A stretch of DNA of 64,000 bases from Bradyrhizobium sp. 138 (lineage in GTDB: Bacteria > Pseudomonadota > Alphaproteobacteria > Rhizobiales > Xanthobacteraceae): NCBI RefSeq assembly GCF_023074075.1, contig NZ_JADPKT010000087.1:1-64000 (forward strand), read 5' to 3'. The notes below the pieces were generated by a model. The model saw only the letters and a program-made list of their open reading frames with translations, was not told the DNA's origin and did no database searches. Below are positions 55,142 through 63,202 of the stretch, one piece after another (the stretch's first letter is position 1; the number at the start of each line of letters is the position of its first letter). Position numbers and translations under genes: made by a program.

Positions 55142-56299
55142 TCAGCTCGTTGCAATGCGGTTGCGCCCTTGCGCCTTGGCGGAATAAAGCGCGCGGTCGG
55201 CGCGCGCGAGAAACGTGTCGGCAGTATCAAGGTCGCGCAGCGCCACGACGCCCGCAGAAATGGTCACGTGCATGCCCGGCGAGAATGCGCTCCAGTCGAG
55301 ATCGGCGACGATGCTGCGCAAGCGCTCCAGCATGCGCAGCGCGGCATCGCCCGACGTGTCCGGCAGCAGCAGCAGGAATTCCTCGCCGCCGTAGCGGCCG
55401 AAGCAGTCGGCCGGGCGGATGTTGGCGAAAATGGTGATCGCGAAGGTGCGCAGCACCTCGTCGCCGACGGGATGGCCGTGGGCGTCGTTGATGCGCTTGA
55501 ACCAGTCGAGATCGATCAGCGCGATCGCGCAAGGCGCCGACGCCTGCCGCGACTTTTCGATCTCGGCGTCGAGACGGCGCATGATGCAGCGGCGATTGTA
55601 GGAGCCGGTGAGCTCGTCGAGCTCCGCCAGTTCCTCGATGCGCTGATAGGCGGCCTTCAGTTCGATGCTGCGCCGGTACAGAATCTTGCGCAGGGTGGCG
55701 CCGAACAGGCCGAGGAAGGCGCACTGGCCGATCACCAGCACGAAGCAGAGCATCGAGGCGGTTCGCTCCAGGCGAGTCGTAACCGGCAGTCCGATCGGCA
55801 GATCCGAGCCGAGGAAGACCAAGGCAAGCCCGCAGGTGGCAAGGCCCCAGGTGACCATCGCCTGGCTCGACGTCATCCGCAGCGTGCCAAACGCGAAGAT
55901 CAGAAACAGCACGGCGAGGAACGCAACCCCGACCGTCGGCACTGCGAGCAGGAACAGCAGTTGCAGCGACATATGCGCCGAGATCTGGAAGACGGTGAGA
56001 TAATGATCCTCGAACCGGTCGCCGAAGCCGGCTTCCGACAGCACGGTGAAGGTGCCGATGATCAGGAGGCCGCCGAGCCAGAACAGCGATGGGACGGCCA
56101 TGGAGACCGTCCCGCCATAGGCGTAGAGCAGCAGGACCGAGCCGCCCAGCGAGTAGCTCGCCACCTGGCCGATATACATCTGGCGGCGCTGGCGGATCCG
56201 GCGCGCCAGGACGTCGGGGGCCGCTGCCTCGGGCGTGAGGACGAGATCCGCGACCTCAGCGGCACTCCTCTCGGGAAAGGACGTCGCGGCCGTGCTCAT
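55142..56299 (-). CDS. Membrane-bound diguanylate cyclase (GGDEF)
   Basis: A 385-residue protein. Residues ~40-215 hold about six TM helices, then a short coiled link (RRSIELKAAYQRIEELAELDELTGSYNRR) and a GGDEF domain. The active site is GGEEF at about residues 303-307, which keeps catalytic residues, and RPAD lies five residues before it, the inhibitory I-site of the RxxD type. Thus it probably makes cyclic di-GMP with product feedback. The membrane part is of the MASE-like kind but not assigned. It is upstream of the DUF2336 gene, in the same direction. Confidence 0.9.
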   Translation of the reverse strand: MSTAATSFPERSAAEVADLVLTPEAAAPDVLARRIRQRRQMYIGQVASYSLGGSVLLLYAYGGTVSMAVPSLFWLGGLLIIGTFTVLSEAGFGDRFEDHYLTVFQISAHMSLQLLFLLAVPTVGVAFLAVLFLIFAFGTLRMTSSQAMVTWGLATCGLALVFLGSDLPIGLPVTTRLERTASMLCFVLVIGQCAFLGLFGATLRKILYRRSIELKAAYQRIEELAELDELTGSYNRRCIMRRLDAEIEKSRQASAPCAIALIDLDWFKRINDAHGHPVGDEVLRTFAITIFANIRPADCFGRYGGEEFLLLLPDTSGDAALRMLERLRSIVADLDWSAFSPGMHVTISAGVVALRDLDTADTFLARADRALYSAKAQGRNRIATS

Positions 56300-56738
56300 G
56301 GTCCCGCCAATGGTGGATGTCAGCGTAAAAATCTACGTGGCAAGCCTTTAGGTTTGGTATCCTTTTGAAACCGAATCCGAACCGTGCAGCGCGGAACAAG
56401 GTGATGGGCCGGCGGAAGAAATTTTACCGGTGATCAGGCATCCGTTGCGATGCGGTCGAGCCAAAGGCGGGCTTGGCGAGACATATGTCGTGCAGGGTTG
56501 CTATGGAACCGGATGAGGCCGGGCCGCCTGTGCCGGACAGGCATTCCGCAGGGAAGTATCTCAGTATTATGTTACCGATCTGGATCGTGGTGGCCGATGG
56601 CCGTGGGTGGGACAAGAAAAATGCGCGTATGTGGGGTGGATCACACAGGCGCCCGTATGACTGCGGTAGGTTAAACAATTTTGCCCCCCGCGTCGAACCG
56701 TCCGCCGTATCGACCCGACCAACTTTGCGAGACGGCCT
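56300..56738. other. Divergent intergenic region before the second ECF operon
   Basis: About 440 bases between the diguanylate cyclase (minus) and the second ECF sigma gene (plus). A longer minus-strand frame that covers this region and the sigma gene is only a shadow. I can point only to the possible ECF promoter at 56695-56719. Confidence 0.5.
56695..56719 (+). promoter_or_regulatory. Possible ECF-type autoregulated promoter
   Basis: GAACC (56695-56699), 16 bases, CGAC (56716-56719): the spacing and -35 element fit ECF promoters, with a one-base departure from CGTC at -10. It is 20 bases before the TTG start of the sigma gene. Tentative. Confidence 0.35.
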
Positions 56739-57308
56739 TTGAGCGTGACACAGGCGGCTTCGGACGAGGTCCTGATCGCCAGGATCGCCCAAGGTGACCG
56801 GCTCGCCATGCAGGTGCTGTACGGGCGGCACCATGTCAGGGTCTACAGGTTCGGTCTCAGGCTCGTGCGGGACGAGCAGGCGGCGGAAGACCTCATCAGC
56901 GAGGTGTTTCTCGACGTCTGGCGTCAGGCCGGCAAGTTCGAGGGCCGATCCGCCGTTTCCACCTGGCTGCTGGCAATCACCCGATTCAAGGCCCTGTCTG
57001 CGCTCCGGCGCAGGAAGGATTTCGAGCTGGACGAAGAGGCCGCCAACGCGATCGAGGATACGTCCGACGATCCGGAAACGGTGGTGCAGAAAAAGGATAC
57101 CAGTGAGGCGTTGCGGGAGTGTCTGACGGGCCTCTCGCCGGACCACCGGGAAATCGTCGATCTCGTCTACTACCACGAGAAGTCCGTGGAAGAGGTGGCC
57201 GAAATCGTCGGAATACCGGAGAACACTGTGAAGACGCGCTTGTTCTATGCGCGCAAGAAACTGGCCGAACTGCTGAAGGCAGCCGGCATTGAGCGAGGCT
57301 GGCCATGA
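56739..57308 (+). CDS. ECF RNA polymerase sigma factor
   Basis: A 189-residue sigma factor with regions 2 and 4. Region 2 shows LYGRHHVRVYRFGLRLVRDEQAAEDLISEVFLDVWRQAGKFEGRSAVSTWLLAITRFKAL; region 4 ends SVEEVAEIVGIPENTVKTRLFYARKKLAELL. The proposed start is TTG 56739, with GTG 56745 as alternative; neither has a strong ribosome binding site. The stop overlaps the anti-sigma gene (57305), and a subtilase follows after that, so the three form one operon. Regulon unknown. Confidence 0.9.
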   Translation: MSVTQAASDEVLIARIAQGDRLAMQVLYGRHHVRVYRFGLRLVRDEQAAEDLISEVFLDVWRQAGKFEGRSAVSTWLLAITRFKALSALRRRKDFELDEEAANAIEDTSDDPETVVQKKDTSEALRECLTGLSPDHREIVDLVYYHEKSVEEVAEIVGIPENTVKTRLFYARKKLAELLKAAGIERGWP

Positions 57309-58000
57309 TGGCATTGAGCAAGAAGATGCTGGAGCAAGAGCCCAGTGAAATTGAACTGCTGCTGCCCTGGCACGCCGCCGGCACGCTGAACGCGCGCGAT
57401 GCGCGCCGTGTCGAGGAAGCGCTAGCGCGCGATCCCGAGCTTGCCAAGCAATATGCCGCCATCCGCGGCGAGTACGAAGAGACCATCCATCTCAACGAGA
57501 GCCTAGGGGCTCCGTCGACGCGCGCGATGCAGAAGCTGTTCGTCGCGATCGACGCCGAGCCGGTGCGGGCGAGCAGCTCGCTGCCGCTGTCGGCGCGCAT
57601 CTCGACCTTCTTCGCGAGCCTGTCACCGCGCACGCTGGCGTGGTCGGCGAGCCTTGGCGCCGTCGCGCTCGTGCTGCAGGCCGGTGTCATCGGCGCCGTG
57701 CTGATGAAGAACCAGCCGGCGACGTTCCAGACCGCTTCGCTCTCGACCAGCGCGCCGATCACACGCGAGCTTGGCAGCACGGCTGCGCCGGCGCGGGCGC
57801 TGGTGCGCTTCACGCCCGAGGCGCGCATCGCCGACATCACCGGGCTGCTCGACAGCTACCACGCCTCGATCGTCGACGGGGCCAAGGGCGGCATGTTCCG
57901 CCTCCAGTTCGACAAGGCCATGAGCCAGGACGAGCTCGCTTCGCTGCTCGGCAAGATGCAGCGCGAGAAGTTCGTCAACCTCGCCGTCGCGACGCCTTAA
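57305..58000 (+). CDS. Membrane anti-sigma factor with a propeptide-like periplasmic domain
   Basis: A 231-residue single-pass membrane protein. Residues 1-100 form the cytoplasmic part (EIELLLPWHAAGTLNARDARRVEEALARDPEL resembles the anti-sigma domain lacking zinc ligands). There is one TM at about 111-134. The C-terminal domain (about 163-231) reads RALVRFTPEARIADITGLLDSYHASIVD then MFRLQFDKAMSQDELASLLGK: a beta-alpha-beta-beta-alpha-beta pattern like subtilase propeptides. The next gene is a subtilase whose own region 158-232 has the same layout. ATG 57305 overlaps the sigma stop. The sigma/anti-sigma pairing is strong; the propeptide likeness is by eye. Confidence 0.75.
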   Translation: MMALSKKMLEQEPSEIELLLPWHAAGTLNARDARRVEEALARDPELAKQYAAIRGEYEETIHLNESLGAPSTRAMQKLFVAIDAEPVRASSSLPLSARISTFFASLSPRTLAWSASLGAVALVLQAGVIGAVLMKNQPATFQTASLSTSAPITRELGSTAAPARALVRFTPEARIADITGLLDSYHASIVDGAKGGMFRLQFDKAMSQDELASLLGKMQREKFVNLAVATP

Positions 58001-58016
58001 GCGCGCGGCCAAGCCG

Positions 58017-59732
58017 ATGACGGGCAAGTCCGAAAGCAGGGTGCGTGCCGGGGCCTACGCTTCATCGGTCGGCGCCGCGCTTCTGATCGCCGCCTGTCTC
58101 GGCGTCGAGGTTGCGCAGGCGCAGGCCATCATGCGCACGCCCACGATCAGCGTGCCCTCGCGAACGCCGACCATCTCTCCGAGCATCGCCCCGCGCGTCA
58201 CCCCCAGTGTTGCGGCCCGTGCGGTCAGTGTCGACCGCGGCCCGCGGACGATGGCGACCATTCCCCACACCACGACGTCGCGCATACGGCCGACGACGCC
58301 GGTGCTGCCCTATGCGCGCTATTCGCCGAACCTCTATCCGGCCTGCACCGCACCCTATCGTGATGCTGACGGCGAATGCACAGGGCAGCCGAACGCAGGC
58401 GGCGAGGGCACAGGAACATCAGGCAAGAAAAGCGCCGGCAAGGGGCGTGGCAACAACACGCCGGTCGCGGTCACCTCGCGCAGCTTCGCCAACGAGTTCG
58501 TCGCCGAGATCGATGGCGCGCTGTCGCCCGGCGATGCCGACGCGCTCGCCCGCCGGCACGGCCTGACGCGCGTCTCCTCGGAGAGTTTCCCGCTGATCGG
58601 GGCCACATTCGGTCTGTTCCGCATCACCGATGGCCGGCCCTACGAGACCGTGCGGCGCGAATTCGCGGCCGACGGCAGCGTGCGCTCGGTCCAGCCGAAC
58701 TTCCGTTACGTGCTCCAGGACCAGAAATCGACGACGCCGAGCGAAGGCGATCCTGCGCAATATGCACTGACAAAACTCCGCCTGCCGCAGGCGCACACGT
58801 TGGCGCACGGTGCCAACGTCACGGTTGCCGTGATCGATTCCGGCATCGACGCCAGGCATCCCGAGCTCGCCAATTCCGTCGCCGACAATTTCGATGCGCT
58901 CGGCAGCGCCGAGGGGCCGCACATCCACGGCACCGGCATCGCCGGTGCGATCGTGGCGCATGCCAGGCTGATGGGCAGCGCGCCCCAGGCGCGCATCATC
59001 GCGATCCGTGCCTTCGGCGGCACCAACGGCGGCGCCGAGAGCTCGTCCTACATCATCCTGCGCTCGCTGAACTACGCCGCCGAGCACGGCGCGCAGATCG
59101 TCAATATGAGCTTTGCCGGCCCGAAGGACGCGGTGATCGAGCGCGCCATCGCGGCCACCGCCGCGCGCGGCCTCGTGCTGATTGCGGCCGCCGGCAATGC
59201 CGGCGCGAAATCGCCGCCGCTCTATCCGGCCGCCAATCCCAACGTGATCGCGGTCAGTGCGACCGACCAGCAGGACCGGCTGTTCACCGCGTCCAACCGC
59301 GGCAATTACATCGCGGTCGCGGCGCCAGGGGTCGACATCTTCCTGCCGGCGCCGGACGGCAAATACCAGATGACGTCGGGAACCTCGTTCTCGGCCGCCT
59401 ATGTCTCCGGCATCGCGGCGTTGCTGCTCGAGCGCAACTACGCCTTGAAGCCGGAGGCGCTGCGCATGACGCTGGCGAAGACCGCGCGCGATCTCGGCTC
59501 CCCCGGGCGTGACGAGCTTTTCGGCGACGGGCAGACCGATGCGTTCGCCGCGGTCATGGCTGTTCCCGCCGACAGCGCGACGCCGGTCGCGGCTGCGTCC
59601 GGTACAACAAAACGTGAAGATGCCGGAACGCGTCGCGAGGCGCCCGGCAGCCGCGCGATCGAACAACCTTCGCTGTCGAGTGCCGACGATAAATCCACGA
59701 TTTCTCAGGCGGATAGGCCGGCGGCGCGATAG
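58017..59732 (+). CDS. Secreted S8 subtilase
   Basis: A 571-residue serine protease. After a signal peptide (to about residue 36, ending AQAQA) there is a Pro/Thr-rich linker (37-157), a propeptide-like domain (about 158-232, FVAEIDGALSPGDADALARRHGL), the catalytic domain and a polar tail. The triad is Asp274 (VAVIDSGID), His304 (PHIHGTGIAG) and Ser457 (SGTSFSAAYVSG), with the oxyanion Asn393 in AAAGNAG. All are present, so it should be active. It starts at the ATG 17 bases after the anti-sigma stop. Being in the same operon suggests that it acts in, or is controlled by, the sigma circuit. Confidence 0.9.
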   Translation: MTGKSESRVRAGAYASSVGAALLIAACLGVEVAQAQAIMRTPTISVPSRTPTISPSIAPRVTPSVAARAVSVDRGPRTMATIPHTTTSRIRPTTPVLPYARYSPNLYPACTAPYRDADGECTGQPNAGGEGTGTSGKKSAGKGRGNNTPVAVTSRSFANEFVAEIDGALSPGDADALARRHGLTRVSSESFPLIGATFGLFRITDGRPYETVRREFAADGSVRSVQPNFRYVLQDQKSTTPSEGDPAQYALTKLRLPQAHTLAHGANVTVAVIDSGIDARHPELANSVADNFDALGSAEGPHIHGTGIAGAIVAHARLMGSAPQARIIAIRAFGGTNGGAESSSYIILRSLNYAAEHGAQIVNMSFAGPKDAVIERAIAATAARGLVLIAAAGNAGAKSPPLYPAANPNVIAVSATDQQDRLFTASNRGNYIAVAAPGVDIFLPAPDGKYQMTSGTSFSAAYVSGIAALLLERNYALKPEALRMTLAKTARDLGSPGRDELFGDGQTDAFAAVMAVPADSATPVAAASGTTKREDAGTRREAPGSRAIEQPSLSSADDKSTISQADRPAAR

Positions 59733-60215
59733 CGGCCGCGACAAAGATGCGCGCGGACCGAAGCTCAAAAAAGCCAACGCCGCGTTGAACGTTCAGCCAG
59801 CTGCCACGACCAAATTATGTGGGAGCGGTCATCCCTCCCCATCAGTCATATTAGGCGCGAGCGCCCATCCACCCCAAGCGCCCATATGGCTCGACCCGTC
59901 CGGTTGTCCCCCCGGACGGGTCTCTTCTTTTCAGGCGTCCGATTCTTTGAAGCCTCGCACCCGTTCAGCTTGCGGTTGAAGGATCGCACCTTCGTTCGTC
60001 ACGATCGTTCGCTCGGCATGCCGCAAGACCGTTATGCTTGTGCGAAGCTTGACTCGAAAACACAGCAAATCTCCGCGCGACTACGGAGTTTGATGACGAA
60101 CGCGGTGTCGTTGCTGGACAAGTCAAAACTTTTCCACAAAATATTCATGTCGCGTCTAAATTGATTCGTGTGCGTTGCGTCCCCGCGTCCGTGTTTTCTC
60201 CTGACGGGCTGGTTT
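59733..60215. other. Intergenic stretch between subtilase and TIGR03809-like gene
   Basis: About 480 bases; besides the terminator at 59893-59930 nothing is recognisable. The segment 60045-60170 is AT-richer and probably holds the promoter of the next gene. Confidence 0.5.
59893..59930 (+). terminator. Rho-independent terminator after the subtilase
   Basis: GACCCGTCCGG (59893-59903) pairs with CCGGACGGGTC (59912-59922), loop TTGTCCCC, followed by TCTTCTTTTC. It lies 160 bases beyond the subtilase stop. Confidence 0.85.
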
Positions 60216-60959
60216 ATGACACATCGCCAAGAAGTCGTTCGCGACGTGGCTGTCGGCCGCGACATTGCGGCACGCTGGTGCACTCTCGCCGAGCAGCGGC
60301 TGCAGCATCTGTCCGAAATGTTCGAAACCGGCCGCTGGCGCCGCTATCATTCCGAGATCGCATTCCTGGAAAACATCCAGGAGGCCAAGCGTGCCGTCGA
60401 GACCTGGCGCGCGCTCGCGACCGGCCGGGATGTCGCCGAGGCGGCTGCGAGCGTGACGCCCGCCTTCGGTTGGTCGCCGGCGACGATGCCCCGCGTGTTT
60501 CCGCGCGAGCAGCAGGCGCAGACCGTGCAGCCGAAGGCCGTCCACATCACCCCCGAAACCGCCGTGCCGGTCAGGCTCGATCCGAAGCCGGACGTTCTGG
60601 CCGAGATCACGGAAGCCCCGATCGCGCCGTTCGCCATGCCTGCACCGCTCGTGGCGCCTGCCGCGATGGCGTCGTTCACCGCGCCTGCTGAGATGCCGCC
60701 GCTGAGGGCTCTCGCAGCGAGGGCACCGTTCACCGCCCCCGCCGTGAGGTCGCCGCTCGCCGCGCCCGCCACGATGGCGCCACTCACCGCGCCTGTTGTG
60801 CGGCCGCCGGTCGCCGCGCCCGCTGCAATGGCAGCGCTCCTGCCGCAGTTCGCGCCGCCGGCCGAGGAAATCGTCGCAGCCCCCGAGCGCGTCGTCGAGT
60901 TCACCCTCAGCCTCGACGGCCTGGAAGCCAAATACCCGCTGCTGCGGAACGCGTTCTAA
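60216..60959 (+). CDS. TIGR03809-like protein with Ala/Pro repeat tail
   Basis: A 247-residue protein. The N-terminal ~75 residues (MTHRQEVVRDVAVGRDIAARWCTLAEQRLQHLSEMFETGRWRRYHSEIAFLENIQEAKRAVETWRAL in short, positions 1-67) match the TIGR03809 pattern of Bradyrhizobium-type genomes. From about residue 130 there is a low-complexity region with repeats of the kind TAPAxMxPLxAPA. The C-terminus ends VEFTLSLDGLEAKYPLLRNAF. ATG 60216 is preferred; the frame starts earlier at 60168. A TIGR03808-like gene is two genes further on. Function unknown. Confidence 0.72.
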   Translation: MTHRQEVVRDVAVGRDIAARWCTLAEQRLQHLSEMFETGRWRRYHSEIAFLENIQEAKRAVETWRALATGRDVAEAAASVTPAFGWSPATMPRVFPREQQAQTVQPKAVHITPETAVPVRLDPKPDVLAEITEAPIAPFAMPAPLVAPAAMASFTAPAEMPPLRALAARAPFTAPAVRSPLAAPATMAPLTAPVVRPPVAAPAAMAALLPQFAPPAEEIVAAPERVVEFTLSLDGLEAKYPLLRNAF

Positions 60960-61004
60960 GGCTCCTGAGCGTGGGCAAAGGGAACGCAACTGCACCTCTC
61001 GCCC

Positions 61005-61073
61005 CGTCATCCTGAGGCGCGAGGCATGGGACGCAACGCGTCCCATGGGGAGCCTCGAAGGATGCACGGCCCG
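61005..61073. repeat. Dispersed palindromic repeat, family C, copy 1
   Basis: CGTCATCCTGAGGCGCGAGGC…GCCTCGAAGGATG, with a palindromic centre CATGGGACGCAACGCGTCCCATG. It lies 18 bases after the GIY-YIG stop. Copies 2 and 3 are at 61405-61468 (inverted) and 61512-61578. Confidence 0.87.
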
Positions 61074-61091
61074 GCTGCCGCCGCATCAAGC

Positions 61092-61400
61092 TTACTTCTT
61101 CGACTTAGGCGCTCCTGCCCGACGCCGCGCAAGCCGACTCACCGCCTTCCAATCTGAATGGATAAGTGCTTCCTTCTTAGCACGGCCCCATCCCTTGAGC
61201 TGGCGCTCGGCAGCAATGCCGTCGGTAATCCGATCGAAATATTCGGACCACACCAGCACGACAGGCCGCCTCGAATAGGTATACCCGGGATAAGCTCCGG
61301 CGTTGTGCTCATCGACACGCTTGGACGTATCCTCGCCGGTCGCGCTTCCGATGTAGAACGAGCCATCCGCACATCGCAGCATGTAGACATAGATGCCCAC
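61092..61400 (-). CDS. GIY-YIG nuclease-domain protein
   Basis: A 102-residue single-domain GIY-YIG protein of the UPF0213/YhbQ-like group. It has YVYMLRCADGSFYIGSATG (the two beta-strands with the GIY-like 'YVYML' and 'YIG' halves), RVDEHNAGAYPGYTYSRRPVVLVWSEYF with the catalytic Arg/Glu region, and ERQLKGWGRAKKEALI. A GTG at 61400 or the ATG of YVYM can start it; the annotated start gives the complete first strand. It is framed by family C repeats, with copy 1 only 18 bases after the stop and copy 2 only 4 bases before the start. Function of such proteins is unsettled. Confidence 0.8.
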   Translation of the reverse strand: MGIYVYMLRCADGSFYIGSATGEDTSKRVDEHNAGAYPGYTYSRRPVVLVWSEYFDRITDGIAAERQLKGWGRAKKEALIHSDWKAVSRLARRRAGAPKSKK

Positions 61401-61404
61401 AACA

Positions 61405-61468
61405 TCATCCTTCGAGGCTCCCCACGTGGCGCGTTGCGCCACGTGTCTCGCACCTCAGGATGACGGCG
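61405..61468. repeat. Dispersed palindromic repeat, family C, copy 2 (inverted)
   Basis: CATCCTTCGAGGCTCCCC…CACCTCAGGATGACGG, in opposite orientation to copies 1 and 3. It starts 4 bases upstream of the GIY-YIG start. The frame upstream of the gene simply reads through it. Confidence 0.85.
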
Positions 61469-61511
61469 GTGTTTTGGTTGTCAAGTTTTGATGCGACAAC
61501 TTCAGGCTATC

Positions 61512-61578
61512 CCGCCATCCCGAGGCGCGAGGCATGGGGCGCAACGCGCCCCATGGGGAGCCTCGAAGGATGAACGGC
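61512..61578. repeat. Dispersed palindromic repeat, family C, copy 3
   Basis: CGCCATCCCGAGGCGCGAGGC…GCCTCGAAGGATGAACGGCC, the same orientation as copy 1, with a slightly different palindromic core (CATGGGGCGCAACGCGCCCCATG). It lies 43 bases from copy 2 and 18 bases before the stop of the TIGR03808-like gene. Confidence 0.85.
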
Positions 61579-61596
61579 CCTCTGCCAGCCGCGCAC

Positions 61597-62967
61597 TTAT
61601 CGCCGCACGGCATTCCCGCCGAGCACCACCTGCGCAAACCGCTGCGCCCCGTCCGCTGACAGGTCCGAGGTCACAGCACGCGCGTGATCGAGGCCGACCA
61701 CGGCGCCGCGCGGGGTTTCCGAGATCATGTTGTTGTTGACCAGCGCGATACCTGCGCCCGGAACGACGGAGACGCCGACGCCCGCCAAGGCCTTGCGGAT
61801 CACGTTGCCGGTGATCGCGACGTCGCGCAGATATTTGCCCCAGCCGGCGACGATGCCGTAGGACGGCGCGTTCTCGATCAAATTGCCGGTCACCGATGAA
61901 TCGGCCTCGATATAGATGCCGACGCCGGCGTCGTCGTCCGGCGCCGTGCCGATCGGGCGTTTCGGGATCAGATTGCGGATGATGTTGCCCTGGACCACCG
62001 CGATGCGGCCGCCTTCGTTGAAATTGCAGACGGAGACGCCAACCGCGGCGCCATCCACGGTGTTGTTGGCAATCACCGCGGCCTCGAAGGCGAACTCGGA
62101 ATACAGCGCGACCTCGCGCACGTCGCTGACGCTGTTGCCGGTGATATGGATGTTCGAAGCGGAGTTACCGCGCACTGCGGAGTAATCACAGTTCCTGATG
62201 CGGTTGCCGCGCACGATCACGTTGCCGGCACGGAAGGCGTTGATGGCGTTGCCGTACTGACCGGAGCCGCCTGGGCCCGCCTTGATGTTCTCGATGCGGT
62301 TGTCGGTGACCAGCGTGCCGTCGTCACCGATCGCCGTGCGCAGGATCTCGATGCCGTTGTCGTTGGTGCCGATGATGGTGTTGCGGGAGACGTGAAGACC
62401 CTTGGCATCGAACGACACCACTGCCGTCACCGCGATGTCAGTGAAGATGTTGCCGGAGATCTCGCCGGATACCTGCTCGAGCCAGATGCCGCTGCCGCCC
62501 GACTTCGTGATCTCGCAATCGGCGATGCGGACGTCGCGCCCGCCGAGAACGTGGATCAGTCCGCGTCGCGCCGGCAATGGAACGCTGCCGCCGTCGAAGG
62601 TGATGCCGGTGAGGCCGATCGCGTCAGAGCCCTCGCTCTGGATCGCCGAGGCGCCGCCGGTGAAGAGAATTTTCGTCGCTCCGCGCACACCGATCAATTG
62701 GGCGCCGTTCGGCAGCCGCAGCAGCCCGCTGCGGTAAATGCCGGGCGGTAACGCCAGCGGCATCTGCACCCGCGCGGCCTCATCGATGGCGCGCTGAAGC
62801 GCGCGCGTCTGATCTTCGTTGCTGCCTGGCCGCACACCGTATTGCGTGGCATCGCGGCCGAGCAGGGACGTCAGCGGCGCAGCGCGCGCGGCGTCGGCCG
62901 GTATGGCCAGCGCGCCGGCGATGCCGGCGGTGGAAGCTCCGATGAGATGGCGGCGATTGAGGTCCAT
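61597..62967 (-). CDS. Tat-exported parallel beta-helix protein, TIGR03808-like
   Basis: A 456-residue protein with a twin-arginine signal (MDLNRRHLIGASTAGIAGAL, then ADAARA). The mature part repeats short beta-helix units, e.g. LIHVLGGRDVRIADCEITKSGGSGIWLEQ, NIFTDIAVTAVV, NRIENIKAG, GNRIRNCDYSAVRGNSASNIHITGNSV, and NVIRKALAGVGVSVV: Asn/Ile/Gly stacks as in pectate-lyase-like right-handed helices. This matches the TIGR03808 family of Tat-translocated repetitive proteins. ATG 62967 is the only good start. Enzymatic residues are not evident. Confidence 0.84.
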   Translation of the reverse strand: MDLNRRHLIGASTAGIAGALAIPADAARAAPLTSLLGRDATQYGVRPGSNEDQTRALQRAIDEAARVQMPLALPPGIYRSGLLRLPNGAQLIGVRGATKILFTGGASAIQSEGSDAIGLTGITFDGGSVPLPARRGLIHVLGGRDVRIADCEITKSGGSGIWLEQVSGEISGNIFTDIAVTAVVSFDAKGLHVSRNTIIGTNDNGIEILRTAIGDDGTLVTDNRIENIKAGPGGSGQYGNAINAFRAGNVIVRGNRIRNCDYSAVRGNSASNIHITGNSVSDVREVALYSEFAFEAAVIANNTVDGAAVGVSVCNFNEGGRIAVVQGNIIRNLIPKRPIGTAPDDDAGVGIYIEADSSVTGNLIENAPSYGIVAGWGKYLRDVAITGNVIRKALAGVGVSVVPGAGIALVNNNMISETPRGAVVGLDHARAVTSDLSADGAQRFAQVVLGGNAVRR

Positions 62968-63077
62968 GAGGCGTCCTCCGGCGGACGCGGGCGTCCGCGC
63001 GGGATTAGGTAGCGCAGCGCGGCCGGGGCCGTGAGGATTGTTCGCGGTAGGGTTAAATGTTTACACAGGGAGGTGCG

Positions 63078-63202
63078 GTAGGGTGGGTTAGCCTCGTGGC
63101 TGCGCGAAGCGCGGTCCGCGCGGCGTAACCCACCATCTCACTGCGATTACGGTGTTTGCTGAAGCCAAGATGGTGGATTACGCTTCGCTAATCCACCCTA
63201 CG
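63078..63202. repeat. Dispersed palindromic repeat, family D
   Basis: TAGGGTGGGTTAG…GTAACCCACCATC…AAGATGGTGGATTACGC…GCTAATCCACCCTACG: two nested pairs of inverted copies. It resembles family A in ends (TAGGGTGGG/CCACCCTA) but not in its middle. It fills the gap between TIGR03808-like and Pcp genes. Confidence 0.8.

Noticed and set aside
56424..57314. 296-residue minus-strand frame opposite the second ECF sigma gene
   Set aside because: No domains; the plus-strand sigma factor fully explains the coding signal.
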